10,774 nt of DNA, from positions 1 through 10,774 of the forward strand of contig WQWD01000057.1 in assembly GCA_009785545.1 (NCBI GenBank), read 5' to 3'. The notes beneath the pieces were generated by a model that made no database searches, was not told where the DNA came from, and was given only the letters and a program-made list of their open reading frames with translations. Each line of letters starts with the position of its first letter. Position 1 is the stretch's first letter. A program made the position numbers and the translations under genes. Shown here one piece after another: positions 1-5,472 of this stretch. The stretch comes from Treponema sp. (GTDB lineage: Bacteria > Spirochaetota > Spirochaetia > Treponematales > Breznakiellaceae).

Positions 1-56
1 AGCAACTCCACCAGTTCCATTTCGTGTTCTGTCAAAATATTCTTGCTTGTTCTCAT
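1..56 (-). CDS. 5' end of an unidentified gene, cut by the window edge
   Basis: On the minus strand an ATG at 56-54 opens a frame that stays open to the window edge (18 codons, beginning MRTSKNILTEHEMELVEL). A GGAGG ribosome binding site (plus-strand CCTCC at 66-70) lies 9 nt upstream, which supports a real start. The visible part is polar and helix-forming and could begin a small DNA-binding protein, but 18 residues are too few to assign a family. The gene follows the integrase on the same strand after a 98-nt gap. It could be element DNA or the first flanking host gene. Confidence 0.5.
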   Translation of the reverse strand, partial: MRTSKNILTEHEMELVEL

Positions 57-154
57 TTCCTAAAACCTCCACTTTCTTTACTATGGAGATTATTGACAAT
101 TACACGACTCTTTATTCAGACTCTCCGTGTTTGCTGTGCGCGATTATAGTTTAG
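57..154. other. Gap between integrase stop and partial gene
   Basis: This 98-bp stretch contains the GGAGG of the partial minus-strand gene and a minus-strand GTGGAGG context. I see no convincing terminator hairpin after the integrase. An isolated TTGACA (93-98) has no matching -10 box. If the integrase 3' end marks the element boundary, an attachment site could lie here, but no repeat within the window shows it. Confidence 0.4.
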
Positions 155-1126
155 TCAACTCGTCTTTCGAATATTGATAGCCTCACGCCCGACAACAGAC
201 GCTTTCATGCTCTCCAGTGGGTTGAACTTGTCAAAATCACGTTTCAAATCTCCTCCAAACATGTTGACATATTCCTTGACCATCTCCAGCGTACTATGTC
301 CCAAAATATTTTTCAACCGAAATATGTCGCCGCCATTTAAAATCCAATTCTTAGCGAACGTGTGCCGGAATAGGTGAACGCTGGTTTTAGCCACGCCCCG
401 CGAATGATTGTATCGCTTGATGGCAGAGTTTACAGAAAGTTTCTCCATGCGTCCCCCGTACTGCGTACAAAACAAATAATCGTCCGGCTCACCCTGTCGG
501 ATTTTTAAATATTCACTTAAAGTTTTCGACAAAGTTGATGAAAGCGGGATTATGTATTGTTTTTTGTTCTTGACTTTACGCAAGGCAACTTCGTTGTTTT
601 CAAAATCAATATCTTTAATTTTAAGGTTGCATAATGTGCTTAATCTGTTTCCTGTTCCCAGCAAGTAACACACCATAACCCAACTTCGATATTCTGAAAA
701 TCGGCACTTTTTTATATCAGGCTTTTTTAAAAGTCGCTCCAATTCGTTCGGCGAATACGTTTCTTTTATCGTTTTCTCGCACTTTAATAGTTTAATTTTG
801 AATTGCGGAGTATACCCATTTTCCATAAAATTGTAAAGTATGGCTCTTAACGATTGTAAATATGAATTTATAGACGTGGTTTTGATGTTTGGATTGCGTT
901 TTTGAATAAAATCGATAAACTCAATAATCGTGCCTTTCGTAATGTTTTTGCACGATTCGTTTTTAGAGTAAAATTTAATAAATGGATTATTGTAAAAATT
1001 TTCATAAATTTTTATCGTGCTTTCAGATAAATTCATGATTTTCTTTTCTTTTATATATTTTTCGAATGCCTCCTTTACCGTAATATCTTTTTTCTGTTCG
1101 TTGCACATGGTGATTTTAGTTTTCAT
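155..1126 (-). CDS. Tyrosine recombinase / integrase (XerC/D-like)
   Basis: This is a 323-aa site-specific tyrosine recombinase, expected to integrate and excise the element by strand exchange between att sites. Residues about 15-115 form the SAM-like core-binding domain (YxxxxK-like start and alternating basic helices). Residues about 125-295 are the catalytic domain. The catalytic set is visible: Arg161 in TGNRLSTL, a lysine-rich beta turn at 184-189, His251 and Arg254 in HLFRHTFA, His277 in LGHST, and the nucleophile Tyr286 in VKEYVNMF. The length is normal for a simple phage/ICE integrase without an arm-binding extension, although the N-terminal 15 residues could add one. The ATG at 1126 has only a weak GGGG-type ribosome binding site 11 nt away. 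Met7 is an alternative start without a better site. The gene appears intact. Its leader carries a hairpin/T-tract terminator (1166-1215), so expression may be attenuated or insulated. Confidence 0.93.
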   Translation of the reverse strand: MKTKITMCNEQKKDITVKEAFEKYIKEKKIMNLSESTIKIYENFYNNPFIKFYSKNESCKNITKGTIIEFIDFIQKRNPNIKTTSINSYLQSLRAILYNFMENGYTPQFKIKLLKCEKTIKETYSPNELERLLKKPDIKKCRFSEYRSWVMVCYLLGTGNRLSTLCNLKIKDIDFENNEVALRKVKNKKQYIIPLSSTLSKTLSEYLKIRQGEPDDYLFCTQYGGRMEKLSVNSAIKRYNHSRGVAKTSVHLFRHTFAKNWILNGGDIFRLKNILGHSTLEMVKEYVNMFGGDLKRDFDKFNPLESMKASVVGREAINIRKTS

Positions 1127-1250
1127 AATTTCATCAACCCCTTAATTATTTGTATGCTTTAAAGCAAAAAAATGAACAACTGTTTTTCCAAAAACTTGGA
1201 AAAAATCAGTTGTTCAAAACTCAAAAATACTTGTCCGATTTGATGAAATT
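1127..1250. repeat. 11-bp inverted repeat flanking the leader hairpin
   Basis: AATTTCATCAA at 1127-1137, directly before the integrase start codon, is repeated in inverted orientation as TTGATGAAATT at 1240-1250. The pair brackets the hairpin at 1174-1215 almost symmetrically (midpoints about 1188 and 1194). The match is exact over 11 bp. It could be a pair of protein-binding sites or a long-range RNA pairing in the leader. The DNA is AT-rich, so chance is not excluded. Confidence 0.4.
1166..1215 (-). terminator. Intrinsic terminator-like hairpin in the integrase leader
   Basis: On the minus strand the arm GAACAACTG plus a T/C stretch pairs with its complement across an 8-nt loop: nine perfect outer pairs (1174-1182 with 1207-1215), then about six inner pairs next to a small bulge. 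A run of seven Ts (plus-strand A7 at 1166-1172) follows the 3' arm after one A. This is the layout of a Rho-independent terminator reading toward the integrase, ending about 40 nt before its start codon. It would block read-through from upstream or attenuate the integrase mRNA. Confidence 0.65.
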
Positions 1251-1265
1251 TGTCGAATCTCAAAA

Positions 1266-1305
1266 CATGGACAAGCCCTGTATATAAAAGGGTTTGCGGG
1301 ACATG
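1266..1305. repeat. Possible att-core-like inverted repeat
   Basis: AAGCCCT (1273-1279) and AGGGTTT (1289-1295) form a 7-bp stem with one G-T pair around a 9-nt AT-rich centre, and both sides are flanked by CATG (1266-1269, 1302-1305). Two inverted core arms around a short AT-rich overlap is the form of a tyrosine-recombinase crossover site, and the site lies upstream of the integrase. No second copy is visible in this window, so the call is tentative. Confidence 0.25.
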
Positions 1306-1426
1306 CCTATCTCGCTTTGCTGACTATCTAACCTCTTAAAATTTTAGCAAATTGTTTTGTAATCATCAGTTTTTATAAAAGAGTTTTGGATGTCTGCAAG
1401 TCCTTTATTTTACTGGGTTTCACGGT

Positions 1427-1461
1427 TTTGAATAACTGATTTTTCTGCGCTTTGAATAACT
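1427..1461 (+). repeat. 11-bp direct repeat TTTGAATAACT
   Basis: TTTGAATAACT occurs exactly at 1427-1437 and again at 1451-1461, 24 bp apart start to start. The spacing of just over two helical turns would suit arm-type or accessory protein sites in a recombination region. Two copies in AT-rich DNA are weak evidence. Confidence 0.3.
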
Positions 1462-1699
1462 AATTAGGTAAATTGAATTTAGTTTACAGCTTAATTCAAA
1501 TTTAATTTATTCTTTGCTTCTTTGATTTTTATTATATCTCTTTTTTTGCCCTTTGTCAATGATTTTTCAAGTTTTTATTAAGAATAATTTATGTGTTCTT
1601 TGTGGCTTGTGTGTCCTTGCTAATACATAAAGTAATAATTGTAACCCCTTTACTGTATGATTGAAATAAAAAAATCATTAACAGAAAAGAGGTTATTTT

Positions 1700-2308
1700 A
1701 TGGCAATTTATGGTTATATTCGCGTAAGTACGAAGGAGCAGAACACAGACCGGCAATTTCAGGCGATGGCGGAGTATGCCGTCGCGAATAATATCACAAT
1801 AGACCGCACCTTTGAGGAAAAAGCGAGCGGAAAGGATTTCAAGCGTGAGGTTTACCAAAATATGAAACTTGCTTTGCGCCCCTGCGACACGCTTATAATC
1901 AAGGAACTTGACCGTCTGGGGCGTGATATGGAGCAGATAAAGGACGAATGGGGCGAGTTGCAGAAAATGGGCGTTGATATTATCGTGATTGACAACAATA
2001 TGCTGAATACGGCGAACAAGACTGACCTTGAGCGGAAACTGATAAGCAATGTACTTTTTGAATTGCTGTCATATATGGCTGAAAAGGAGCGCATAAAAAT
2101 AAAAAGCCGTCAAGCCGAGGGGATAGCGGCGGCACAGGCGCGGGGTGTTCAATTTGGCAGACCTACTTTATCCGTGCCGGATGATTTTGGGAAATTAGTG
2201 AAAAAGTGGCGCAAAAAGCAGATTTCGCTTGATGAAGTTTTGAGATTATGCGAAATGAGCAAGAGCACGTTTTATCGGAGATTGCGGGAATATCGGCTTA
2301 TGTCTTAA
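1700..2308 (+). CDS. Serine recombinase, resolvase/invertase family
   Basis: This is a 202-aa small serine recombinase of the Tn3-resolvase/Pin-invertase group. It would cut DNA through a phosphoserine intermediate to resolve or invert segments. The N-terminal catalytic domain has Arg8 and the nucleophile Ser10 in YIRVST, GKDFKR at 44-49 and ELDRLGRD at 69-76 with the active-site Arg72/Arg75. The long E helix spans about 110-146. A C-terminal helix-turn-helix follows at about 170-197 (SLDEVLRLCEMSKSTFYRRL). The length matches the family. The ATG at 1700 has AAGAGG (1687-1692) 7 nt upstream. Candidate binding sites with TGTC...GACA ends lie just downstream (2328-2357, 2492-2525). No damage is visible. 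It is probably a resolvase for dimers or co-integrates. An inversion role cannot be excluded from the sequence alone. Confidence 0.93.
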   Translation: MAIYGYIRVSTKEQNTDRQFQAMAEYAVANNITIDRTFEEKASGKDFKREVYQNMKLALRPCDTLIIKELDRLGRDMEQIKDEWGELQKMGVDIIVIDNNMLNTANKTDLERKLISNVLFELLSYMAEKERIKIKSRQAEGIAAAQARGVQFGRPTLSVPDDFGKLVKKWRKKQISLDEVLRLCEMSKSTFYRRLREYRLMS

Positions 2309-2327
2309 AACTTTTTTGAGCCAGATT

Positions 2328-2357
2328 TTGTGTCAAAAGGTGTACTTTTTGACACAA
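2328..2357. repeat. Palindromic site 1 (TGTC...GACA), inverted copy
   Basis: TTGTGTCAAAAG (2328-2339) and CTTTTTGACACAA (2345-2357) are inverted arms differing by one extra A, around GTGTA. The inner 24 bp (2331-2354), read on the minus strand, match the inner 24 bp of the site at 2492-2525 at 21 positions, beginning TGTCAAAAAGTACA in both. It starts about 20 bp after the recombinase stop codon and lacks a proper T tract, so a protein-binding site is more likely than a terminator. Outer TGTC/GACA ends recall resolvase half-sites. Confidence 0.65.
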
Positions 2358-2374
2358 CTTTCTTTAAGGAAATC

Positions 2375-2394
2375 ATATCACAATATTATGATAT
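2375..2394. repeat. 20-bp palindrome with one mismatched pair
   Basis: ATATCA at 2375-2380 pairs with TGATAT at 2389-2394, and the centre (CAATATTA) continues the symmetry except for one pair. It lies between the two 24-bp sites. It may be a further dimer-binding site. The composition is AT-only in much of the element, which lowers confidence. Confidence 0.35.
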
Positions 2395-2469
2395 AGTCAA
2401 GTGTTTTTGCTAAAAAAAGCAATTTTTCTAACAAAAATGCAACAATTACTTAACAATTTTACCAAAAAA

Positions 2470-2496
2470 TTGAATAAAACAGGTATTGTATATAAT
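2470..2496 (+). promoter_or_regulatory. Candidate promoter for the gene train
   Basis: TTGAAT (2470-2475) and TATAAT (2491-2496) are separated by 15 nt, which is short of the ideal 17. The -10 box is a consensus match and overlaps the left arm of the palindrome at 2492-2525. A protein bound there would cover the -10 and the start point, which fits repression. The start codon of the 101-aa gene follows at 2574. Confidence 0.35.
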
Positions 2497-2525
2497 TGTC
2501 AAAAAGTACAGGATTTGACAATTAT
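2492..2525. promoter_or_regulatory. Palindromic site 2: operator or recombinase site
   Basis: Perfect 12-bp inverted arms, ATAATTGTCAAA (2492-2503) and TTTGACAATTAT (2514-2525), around a 10-nt centre. The inner 24 bp repeat those of site 1 in opposite orientation, with 166 bp between centres. The 34-bp length equals that of a long resolvase subsite. The overlap with TATAAT instead suggests an operator controlling the downstream genes. Either reading needs a dimeric DNA-binding protein, and the serine recombinase is the only obvious candidate encoded here. Confidence 0.65.
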
Positions 2526-2573
2526 CAAGATGGCTTAATGAAAGCAAGATAAAATCTTTAGGAGTTGATTTAG

Positions 2574-2879
2574 ATGGAGAATTTGGAATCAAGAGTTGTC
2601 GAAAAGATGATGAGTATTGGGTATAAGGAGAAATTGGCGCGGGATATGGCGGTTGATTTAATTGCATCTGCCCCGATTCGAGAACCTCTTTTGCATTGGA
2701 TTAAGACGGGCGAGGAAATGGATTGTGTTTGCGAAGATGTGTCGGCGTTGGCTCTTATGCGCGAGCGTAATTACACATATCCGAATGCACTTGATATAAT
2801 TTCATTGTTACATCGCGACCCTGAAAGAGCGCGTTATTTGCTTTCTATGAAAGTTTGCAAACTTATAGGGAGGAAATAA
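2574..2879 (+). CDS. Small helical protein, unknown function
   Basis: 101 aa with no signal peptide or membrane segment. It appears almost wholly alpha-helical and mildly acidic. The stretch ending in TYPNALDIISLLHRDPERA (residues about 67-86) reminds me of small conserved proteins often found in Firmicutes mobile elements that carry an LM...TYP.AL pattern, but this is recollection and not a search result. The ATG at 2574 has AGGAG (2560-2564) 9 nt upstream. The stop TAA overlaps the next start as TAATG (2877-2881), so it is translationally coupled to the metallopeptidase-like gene. That coupling suggests a partner or regulatory role. A toxin-antitoxin reading (antitoxin/immunity before enzyme) is possible but unproven. 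No function is assigned. Confidence 0.75.
   Translation: MENLESRVVEKMMSIGYKEKLARDMAVDLIASAPIREPLLHWIKTGEEMDCVCEDVSALALMRERNYTYPNALDIISLLHRDPERARYLLSMKVCKLIGRK
2867..2873 (+). promoter_or_regulatory. Ribosome binding site that sets the metallopeptidase start
   Basis: AGGGAGG lies 5 nt before the ATG at 2879. This favours that ATG over the in-frame TTG at 2855, which has no comparable site and would lengthen the overlap. Confidence 0.75.
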
Positions 2880-3679
2880 TGATATTCACTCCTGACGATT
2901 GGAAAAATTGGGGCAGACAAGAGCGATTTGCAGTATTGCGCGAATTAGAAAAACAAGAGGCTGAGAAACAGGGACGAGAACCTGCGGAAGTTGTGGGCGA
3001 AGATTTGCCGTCCAATATATACGGCTCATATAATTACAGAGAAAATAAAATTGAAATAGAAAATGAATTTTTAGAAAATGATGAACCTTACGACGCATTA
3101 AGAGCATATTATCACGAAGCAAGACACGCATATCAGTATGACCAAGCCAAAGACCCCGAAAATGCTGATGATTTTAAACAAGCAATGCAATGGAGAGAAA
3201 ACCTTGACAATTATATAACTCCAGAGCAAGGCATAAATAAACACGAAAATCAACCCGTCGAAAAGGACGCGCGGGAATATGCGTCCGAACGAATGCTTGA
3301 ATATAATAAAACTTATTCTTTAGAAACACTTTCTAAATCTGAAAACCTCTCTAAAACTGAGGATTTATCATCACTGCGCGAGGAGCATCGAGAACTATCT
3401 AAACAAATTAATTCTTATGAACAAATGGAGCGACGGTGCGAGGATATTCAGAATCTTAAAGTTTCTCCCGAAGTTAAAAATGAAGTAATGGCGCGGTTTG
3501 AAAAGGATTTTGCGGAGCAGATTAAACAATCTCCTGAGCAAATCGAGAATATGCGCAATCGGGCTGATGAAATTCAAGATAAAATCAAATTATCTCAAGA
3601 ACAATCTCAATCTCAATCTCAATCGAAAAATCATGATAAAATTCCAAACGAAAAAGAAGTTGACGAACATGTTAGATAA
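2879..3679 (+). CDS. Zincin-like metallopeptidase-domain protein
   Basis: 266 aa. Residues about 45-145 contain HEARH at 79-83, the zinc-binding HExxH motif, in the context AYYHEARHAYQ. A conserved-looking PVEKDAREYA follows at 126-135, where Glu128 or Asp130 could be the third zinc ligand. HE.RHAYQ followed by a W.EN..NY block and a P.E.DA block is, to my knowledge, a domain seen in Firmicutes mobile elements and in some polymorphic-toxin tails. Residues about 150-240 form a charged coiled coil with repeated LSK/LSS blocks, and the C-terminus has an SQ repeat (239-250). There is no signal peptide or membrane helix. The start at 2879 is chosen for its AGGGAGG site and TAATG coupling. The substrate is unknown. 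It could process conjugation components or be an exported effector delivered by the coupling protein downstream. The protease call is moderate and the effector idea is inference. Confidence 0.75.
   Translation: MIFTPDDWKNWGRQERFAVLRELEKQEAEKQGREPAEVVGEDLPSNIYGSYNYRENKIEIENEFLENDEPYDALRAYYHEARHAYQYDQAKDPENADDFKQAMQWRENLDNYITPEQGINKHENQPVEKDAREYASERMLEYNKTYSLETLSKSENLSKTEDLSSLREEHRELSKQINSYEQMERRCEDIQNLKVSPEVKNEVMARFEKDFAEQIKQSPEQIENMRNRADEIQDKIKLSQEQSQSQSQSKNHDKIPNEKEVDEHVR
3602..3624 (+). repeat. In-frame hexanucleotide repeat (CAATCT)
   Basis: Almost four tandem copies of CAATCT encode alternating Gln-Ser near the C-terminus of the metallopeptidase-like protein. Gain or loss of units changes the tail length without shifting the frame. 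Confidence 0.8.
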
Positions 3680-3853
3680 TAACTGCTGTGATTGCTGATT
3701 TGCTCATTTCATAGCAGGTATAATAAAATTTTACAGAAAGGCGGGAAATGTTATCGAATTAGAAAAGGCGATTCAGTCCGCGCGATATTTCCGCAGTCGT
3801 GAGGATTGAATATAAAGATTTGCGGAATTATGTGAAATGTAAGGAGAAAAGTT
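3680..3853 (+). other. 174-bp gap with possible promoter and gene-remnant look
   Basis: TATAAT at 3719-3724 has a poor -35 (TGATTT, 3696-3701, 17-nt spacing), so it is a weak candidate promoter for the coupling-protein genes. From 3738 to about 3810 the frame reads a plausible peptide (VIELEKAIQSARYFRSRED) preceded by AAGGCGGG, but the nearby ATG (3748) is in another frame and gives only four codons. This looks like a leftover of a decayed small gene, or chance. The next gene's AAGGAG site lies at 3841-3846. Confidence 0.35.
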
Positions 3854-4213
3854 ATGCCAGATTTTGATTTACAAAGCATAGCGCATGAGAAGAAAAATAG
3901 CGGACCGAGCATGTTTGAGTGGTTACGGATAATCTTTTTTATCGTAACAATGATACTCATACCCCTAACAAAAGCTGGTTGGCGACAAGGTTGGCTGTTT
4001 GTTGCTTGGGGAGTTGTTATTGGCGGATTTATCCATACTGCATTGCTCGAAAGTTACGGAGATGTGGGACATGCTATCGCGCTCCCGATTTATGCGGTGT
4101 TCTTAACGCTCGGGATTTTATATTGGCGTTGGCGATATAACGATAATAAGCTGATGGAGAGGATGAACAATCCCACAAAACCGAGTGCGCCGAGGGAAAT
4201 GTATGACAACTAA
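3854..4213 (+). CDS. Small three-helix membrane protein, likely coupling-protein anchor
   Basis: 119 aa with a short soluble N-terminus and three predicted membrane segments at about 22-39, 46-64 and 73-91. It ends in a basic, proline-containing cytosolic tail. The ATG at 3854 has AAGGAG (3841-3846) 7 nt upstream. Its end overlaps the coupling-protein start by 11 nt (4203-4213), implying tight co-translation. VirD4/TraG coupling proteins normally carry their own N-terminal membrane helices, and the one encoded next lacks them. A small membrane protein encoded just upstream of a soluble coupling ATPase is also described for pIP501 (TraI/TraJ), so a two-part coupling protein is the best explanation. 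I do not recognise a named family, and the role is inferred from context. Confidence 0.78.
   Translation: MPDFDLQSIAHEKKNSGPSMFEWLRIIFFIVTMILIPLTKAGWRQGWLFVAWGVVIGGFIHTALLESYGDVGHAIALPIYAVFLTLGILYWRWRYNDNKLMERMNNPTKPSAPREMYDN
4192..4196 (+). promoter_or_regulatory. Ribosome binding site that sets the coupling-protein start
   Basis: GAGGG lies 6 nt before the ATG at 4203, inside the preceding gene. It supports MTTNRHQ as the N-terminus rather than the in-frame GTG at 4185. Confidence 0.65.
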
Positions 4214-5459
4214 CCGCCATCAGCCACCATCGCGCGGTATTGTGTTCGGCAAGAGCGAGGGCAAATATATCGTCAAGCCTGAAAGCAGGGACGGGCACAC
4301 GTTGGTTGTCGGCGGTATCGGGAGTGGCAAGAGTTCGTGTATCGCCATGCCGACAATAAGGGCGTGGCAGTCGCGAATATTTGCAATCGACATTAAAGGG
4401 GAGCTGTTGACCTACGCGAAAAAATATCGGTCGAATATCAAAGTTTTCAGTCCCCAAGACCGGGGCGCATACGGGTATGACCCGTATGCGTTCCTGCGAA
4501 TTAGCTCTAACCCCACCCAAGAGGCCCGCGCCATTGCGGACGCAATTATGCCCCTGCCACCCGAAGTCAAAGACCCGTTTTGGATTGAAAGCGCACAATC
4601 GCTATTAACGGGGGCGATACTGCATTATCACGCCGCTGGGTACTCATTTATCGAAACACTTAAAGCGGTGCAGAAAAACGGCGCAAAACGACTAATTGAA
4701 GCGGTTACTGGCGGCACGGACGACACGGCGCAATTATATATGGGCGGGTTCGTCGATATGGCAGACAAAACGCTGTCCAGCGTGTTTGCAGAGGTCAGCC
4801 GCGGGATTATATCGCTTGTGACGGACGCTGATGTTGTGTCGGCTCTGTCCAGCCGCAAGACGATTGAACCTGCCGACTTAGAATACGGCTACGATATATT
4901 CTTGAACGTCCCCGAACATCTTTTGAGGCAGTGGAAGAATCTGTTGTCCCTGATGGTCAACCAATTTTTATTATACTTCGAACGGCGTGACGAAAAACAT
5001 GATTTAGAGCCGATATTATTTCTGCTTGATGAATTTCCAAGACTTGGGAAAATCCCGTTTATCATGGACGCACTGGCAACGCTTCGAAGCAAGCGCGTGT
5101 CGATTTGTATGATTTTACAAAGTTTATCGCAACTTGATTTGAGTTATGGGGTGAGCGAGCGCGAAGTCATAGCCGACACATGCGCGTATAAAGCGGTGTT
5201 AAGCGCAACAGACCCAAAGACGCAGGAATATTTTTCAAAGCTGGTGGGGACGTACGAGAAAACAAAAAAAATTGACGGCATGAGTTACGACCCGTCAGGG
5301 ATATTAGGGCGAGGAAAAAACAAGCAAACGACCACGGAGGAAAAGCGCATAATCAAGCCGGAAGAGTTCGCAACGCTGGGCGACATTGTGTTGTTGCACC
5401 CGTTCAAGCCGGGCTTCTTGCGGGTTGACAAAGTGCCTTATTATGTGATGAATGATTAA
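4203..5459 (+). CDS. Type IV coupling protein (VirD4/TraG-like ATPase), soluble form
   Basis: 418-aa P-loop ATPase that would recruit the relaxase-DNA complex and pump substrate into a type IV secretion channel at the inner face of the membrane. Walker A is VGGIGSGKSS (36-45). IDIKGELL (62-69) is the usual coupling-protein block after strand 2. An all-alpha-like region runs from about 100 to 215, including PFWIESAQSLLTGAI. Walker B is LFLLDEFPRLG (272-282). ILQSLSQL (304-311) carries the conserved Gln of motif III. The C-terminus ends in a short beta-rich tail. Full-size relatives have 500-700 residues with one or two N-terminal membrane helices. Here the N-terminus begins close to the ATPase core and no helix is present, so the 119-aa protein upstream probably supplies the anchor. 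No VirB4-type ATPase is nearby. Confidence 0.9.
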   Translation: MTTNRHQPPSRGIVFGKSEGKYIVKPESRDGHTLVVGGIGSGKSSCIAMPTIRAWQSRIFAIDIKGELLTYAKKYRSNIKVFSPQDRGAYGYDPYAFLRISSNPTQEARAIADAIMPLPPEVKDPFWIESAQSLLTGAILHYHAAGYSFIETLKAVQKNGAKRLIEAVTGGTDDTAQLYMGGFVDMADKTLSSVFAEVSRGIISLVTDADVVSALSSRKTIEPADLEYGYDIFLNVPEHLLRQWKNLLSLMVNQFLLYFERRDEKHDLEPILFLLDEFPRLGKIPFIMDALATLRSKRVSICMILQSLSQLDLSYGVSEREVIADTCAYKAVLSATDPKTQEYFSKLVGTYEKTKKIDGMSYDPSGILGRGKNKQTTTEEKRIIKPEEFATLGDIVLLHPFKPGFLRVDKVPYYVMND

Positions 5460-5461
5460 AC

Positions 5462-5467
5462 AGGAGG
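5462..5467 (+). promoter_or_regulatory. Ribosome binding site that sets the first paralog's start
   Basis: A perfect AGGAGG lies 5 nt before the ATG at 5473. It overrules the in-frame ATG at 5452, which overlaps the previous gene and has no ribosome binding site. Confidence 0.8.
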
Positions 5468-5472
5468 AGCGC

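Larger units (their letters stand above)
1127..1699. other. 573-bp intergenic region between divergent recombinase genes
   Basis: AT-rich and without a credible ORF. It holds, from left to right, an 11-bp inverted repeat pair (1127-1137 with 1240-1250), a 10-bp palindrome GCTTTAAAGC (1156-1165), the minus-strand terminator-like hairpin (1166-1215), a CTTGTCC/GGACAAG pair (1230-1236, 1269-1275), an AAGCCCT/AGGGTTT pair (1273-1279, 1289-1295) and an 11-bp direct repeat TTTGAATAACT (1427-1437, 1451-1461). It should contain the promoters for both recombinases and possibly attachment or binding sites. From about 1510 to 1680 I see only AT-rich DNA with no clear -35/-10 pair. Confidence 0.6.
2309..2573. 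other. 265-bp control/recombination gap after the serine recombinase
   Basis: Very AT-rich and noncoding. It holds two inverted copies of a 24-bp palindromic site, a 20-bp near-perfect palindrome (2375-2394), a short TTGCT/AGCAA hairpin followed by five Ts (2407-2427), a candidate promoter (2470-2496) and the ribosome binding site of the next gene (AGGAG, 2560-2564). Confidence 0.6.

Noticed and set aside
1470..1503. AAATTGAATT / AATTCAAATTT inverted repeat
   Set aside because: Imperfect and composed almost only of A and T in an AT-rich gap; likely chance.
1589..1858. Minus-strand 89-aa ORF over the start of the serine recombinase
   Set aside because: Overlaps the well-supported recombinase start and AT-rich leader; low-quality peptide.
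2328..2357. Simple Rho-independent terminator for the serine recombinase
   Set aside because: No T tract follows the hairpin, and the same 24-bp motif recurs inverted at 2492-2525, so a protein-binding site explains it better. A secondary termination role is not excluded.
2407..2427. TTGCT/AGCAA hairpin with five Ts as a terminator
   Set aside because: Only five weak base pairs with a long A loop; too unstable to call.
3602..3624. CRISPR-like or iteron array
   Set aside because: The repeat is a 6-bp coding microsatellite with no spacers, located within an ORF.
4074..4598. Minus-strand 174-aa ORF
   Set aside because: Antisense to the membrane-anchor and coupling-protein genes, which have clear motifs and ribosome binding sites.
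5452..5472. Earlier in-frame start for paralog 1 at 5452
   Set aside because: The ATG at 5452 overlaps the coupling-protein end without a ribosome binding site, while a perfect AGGAGG precedes the ATG at 5473.
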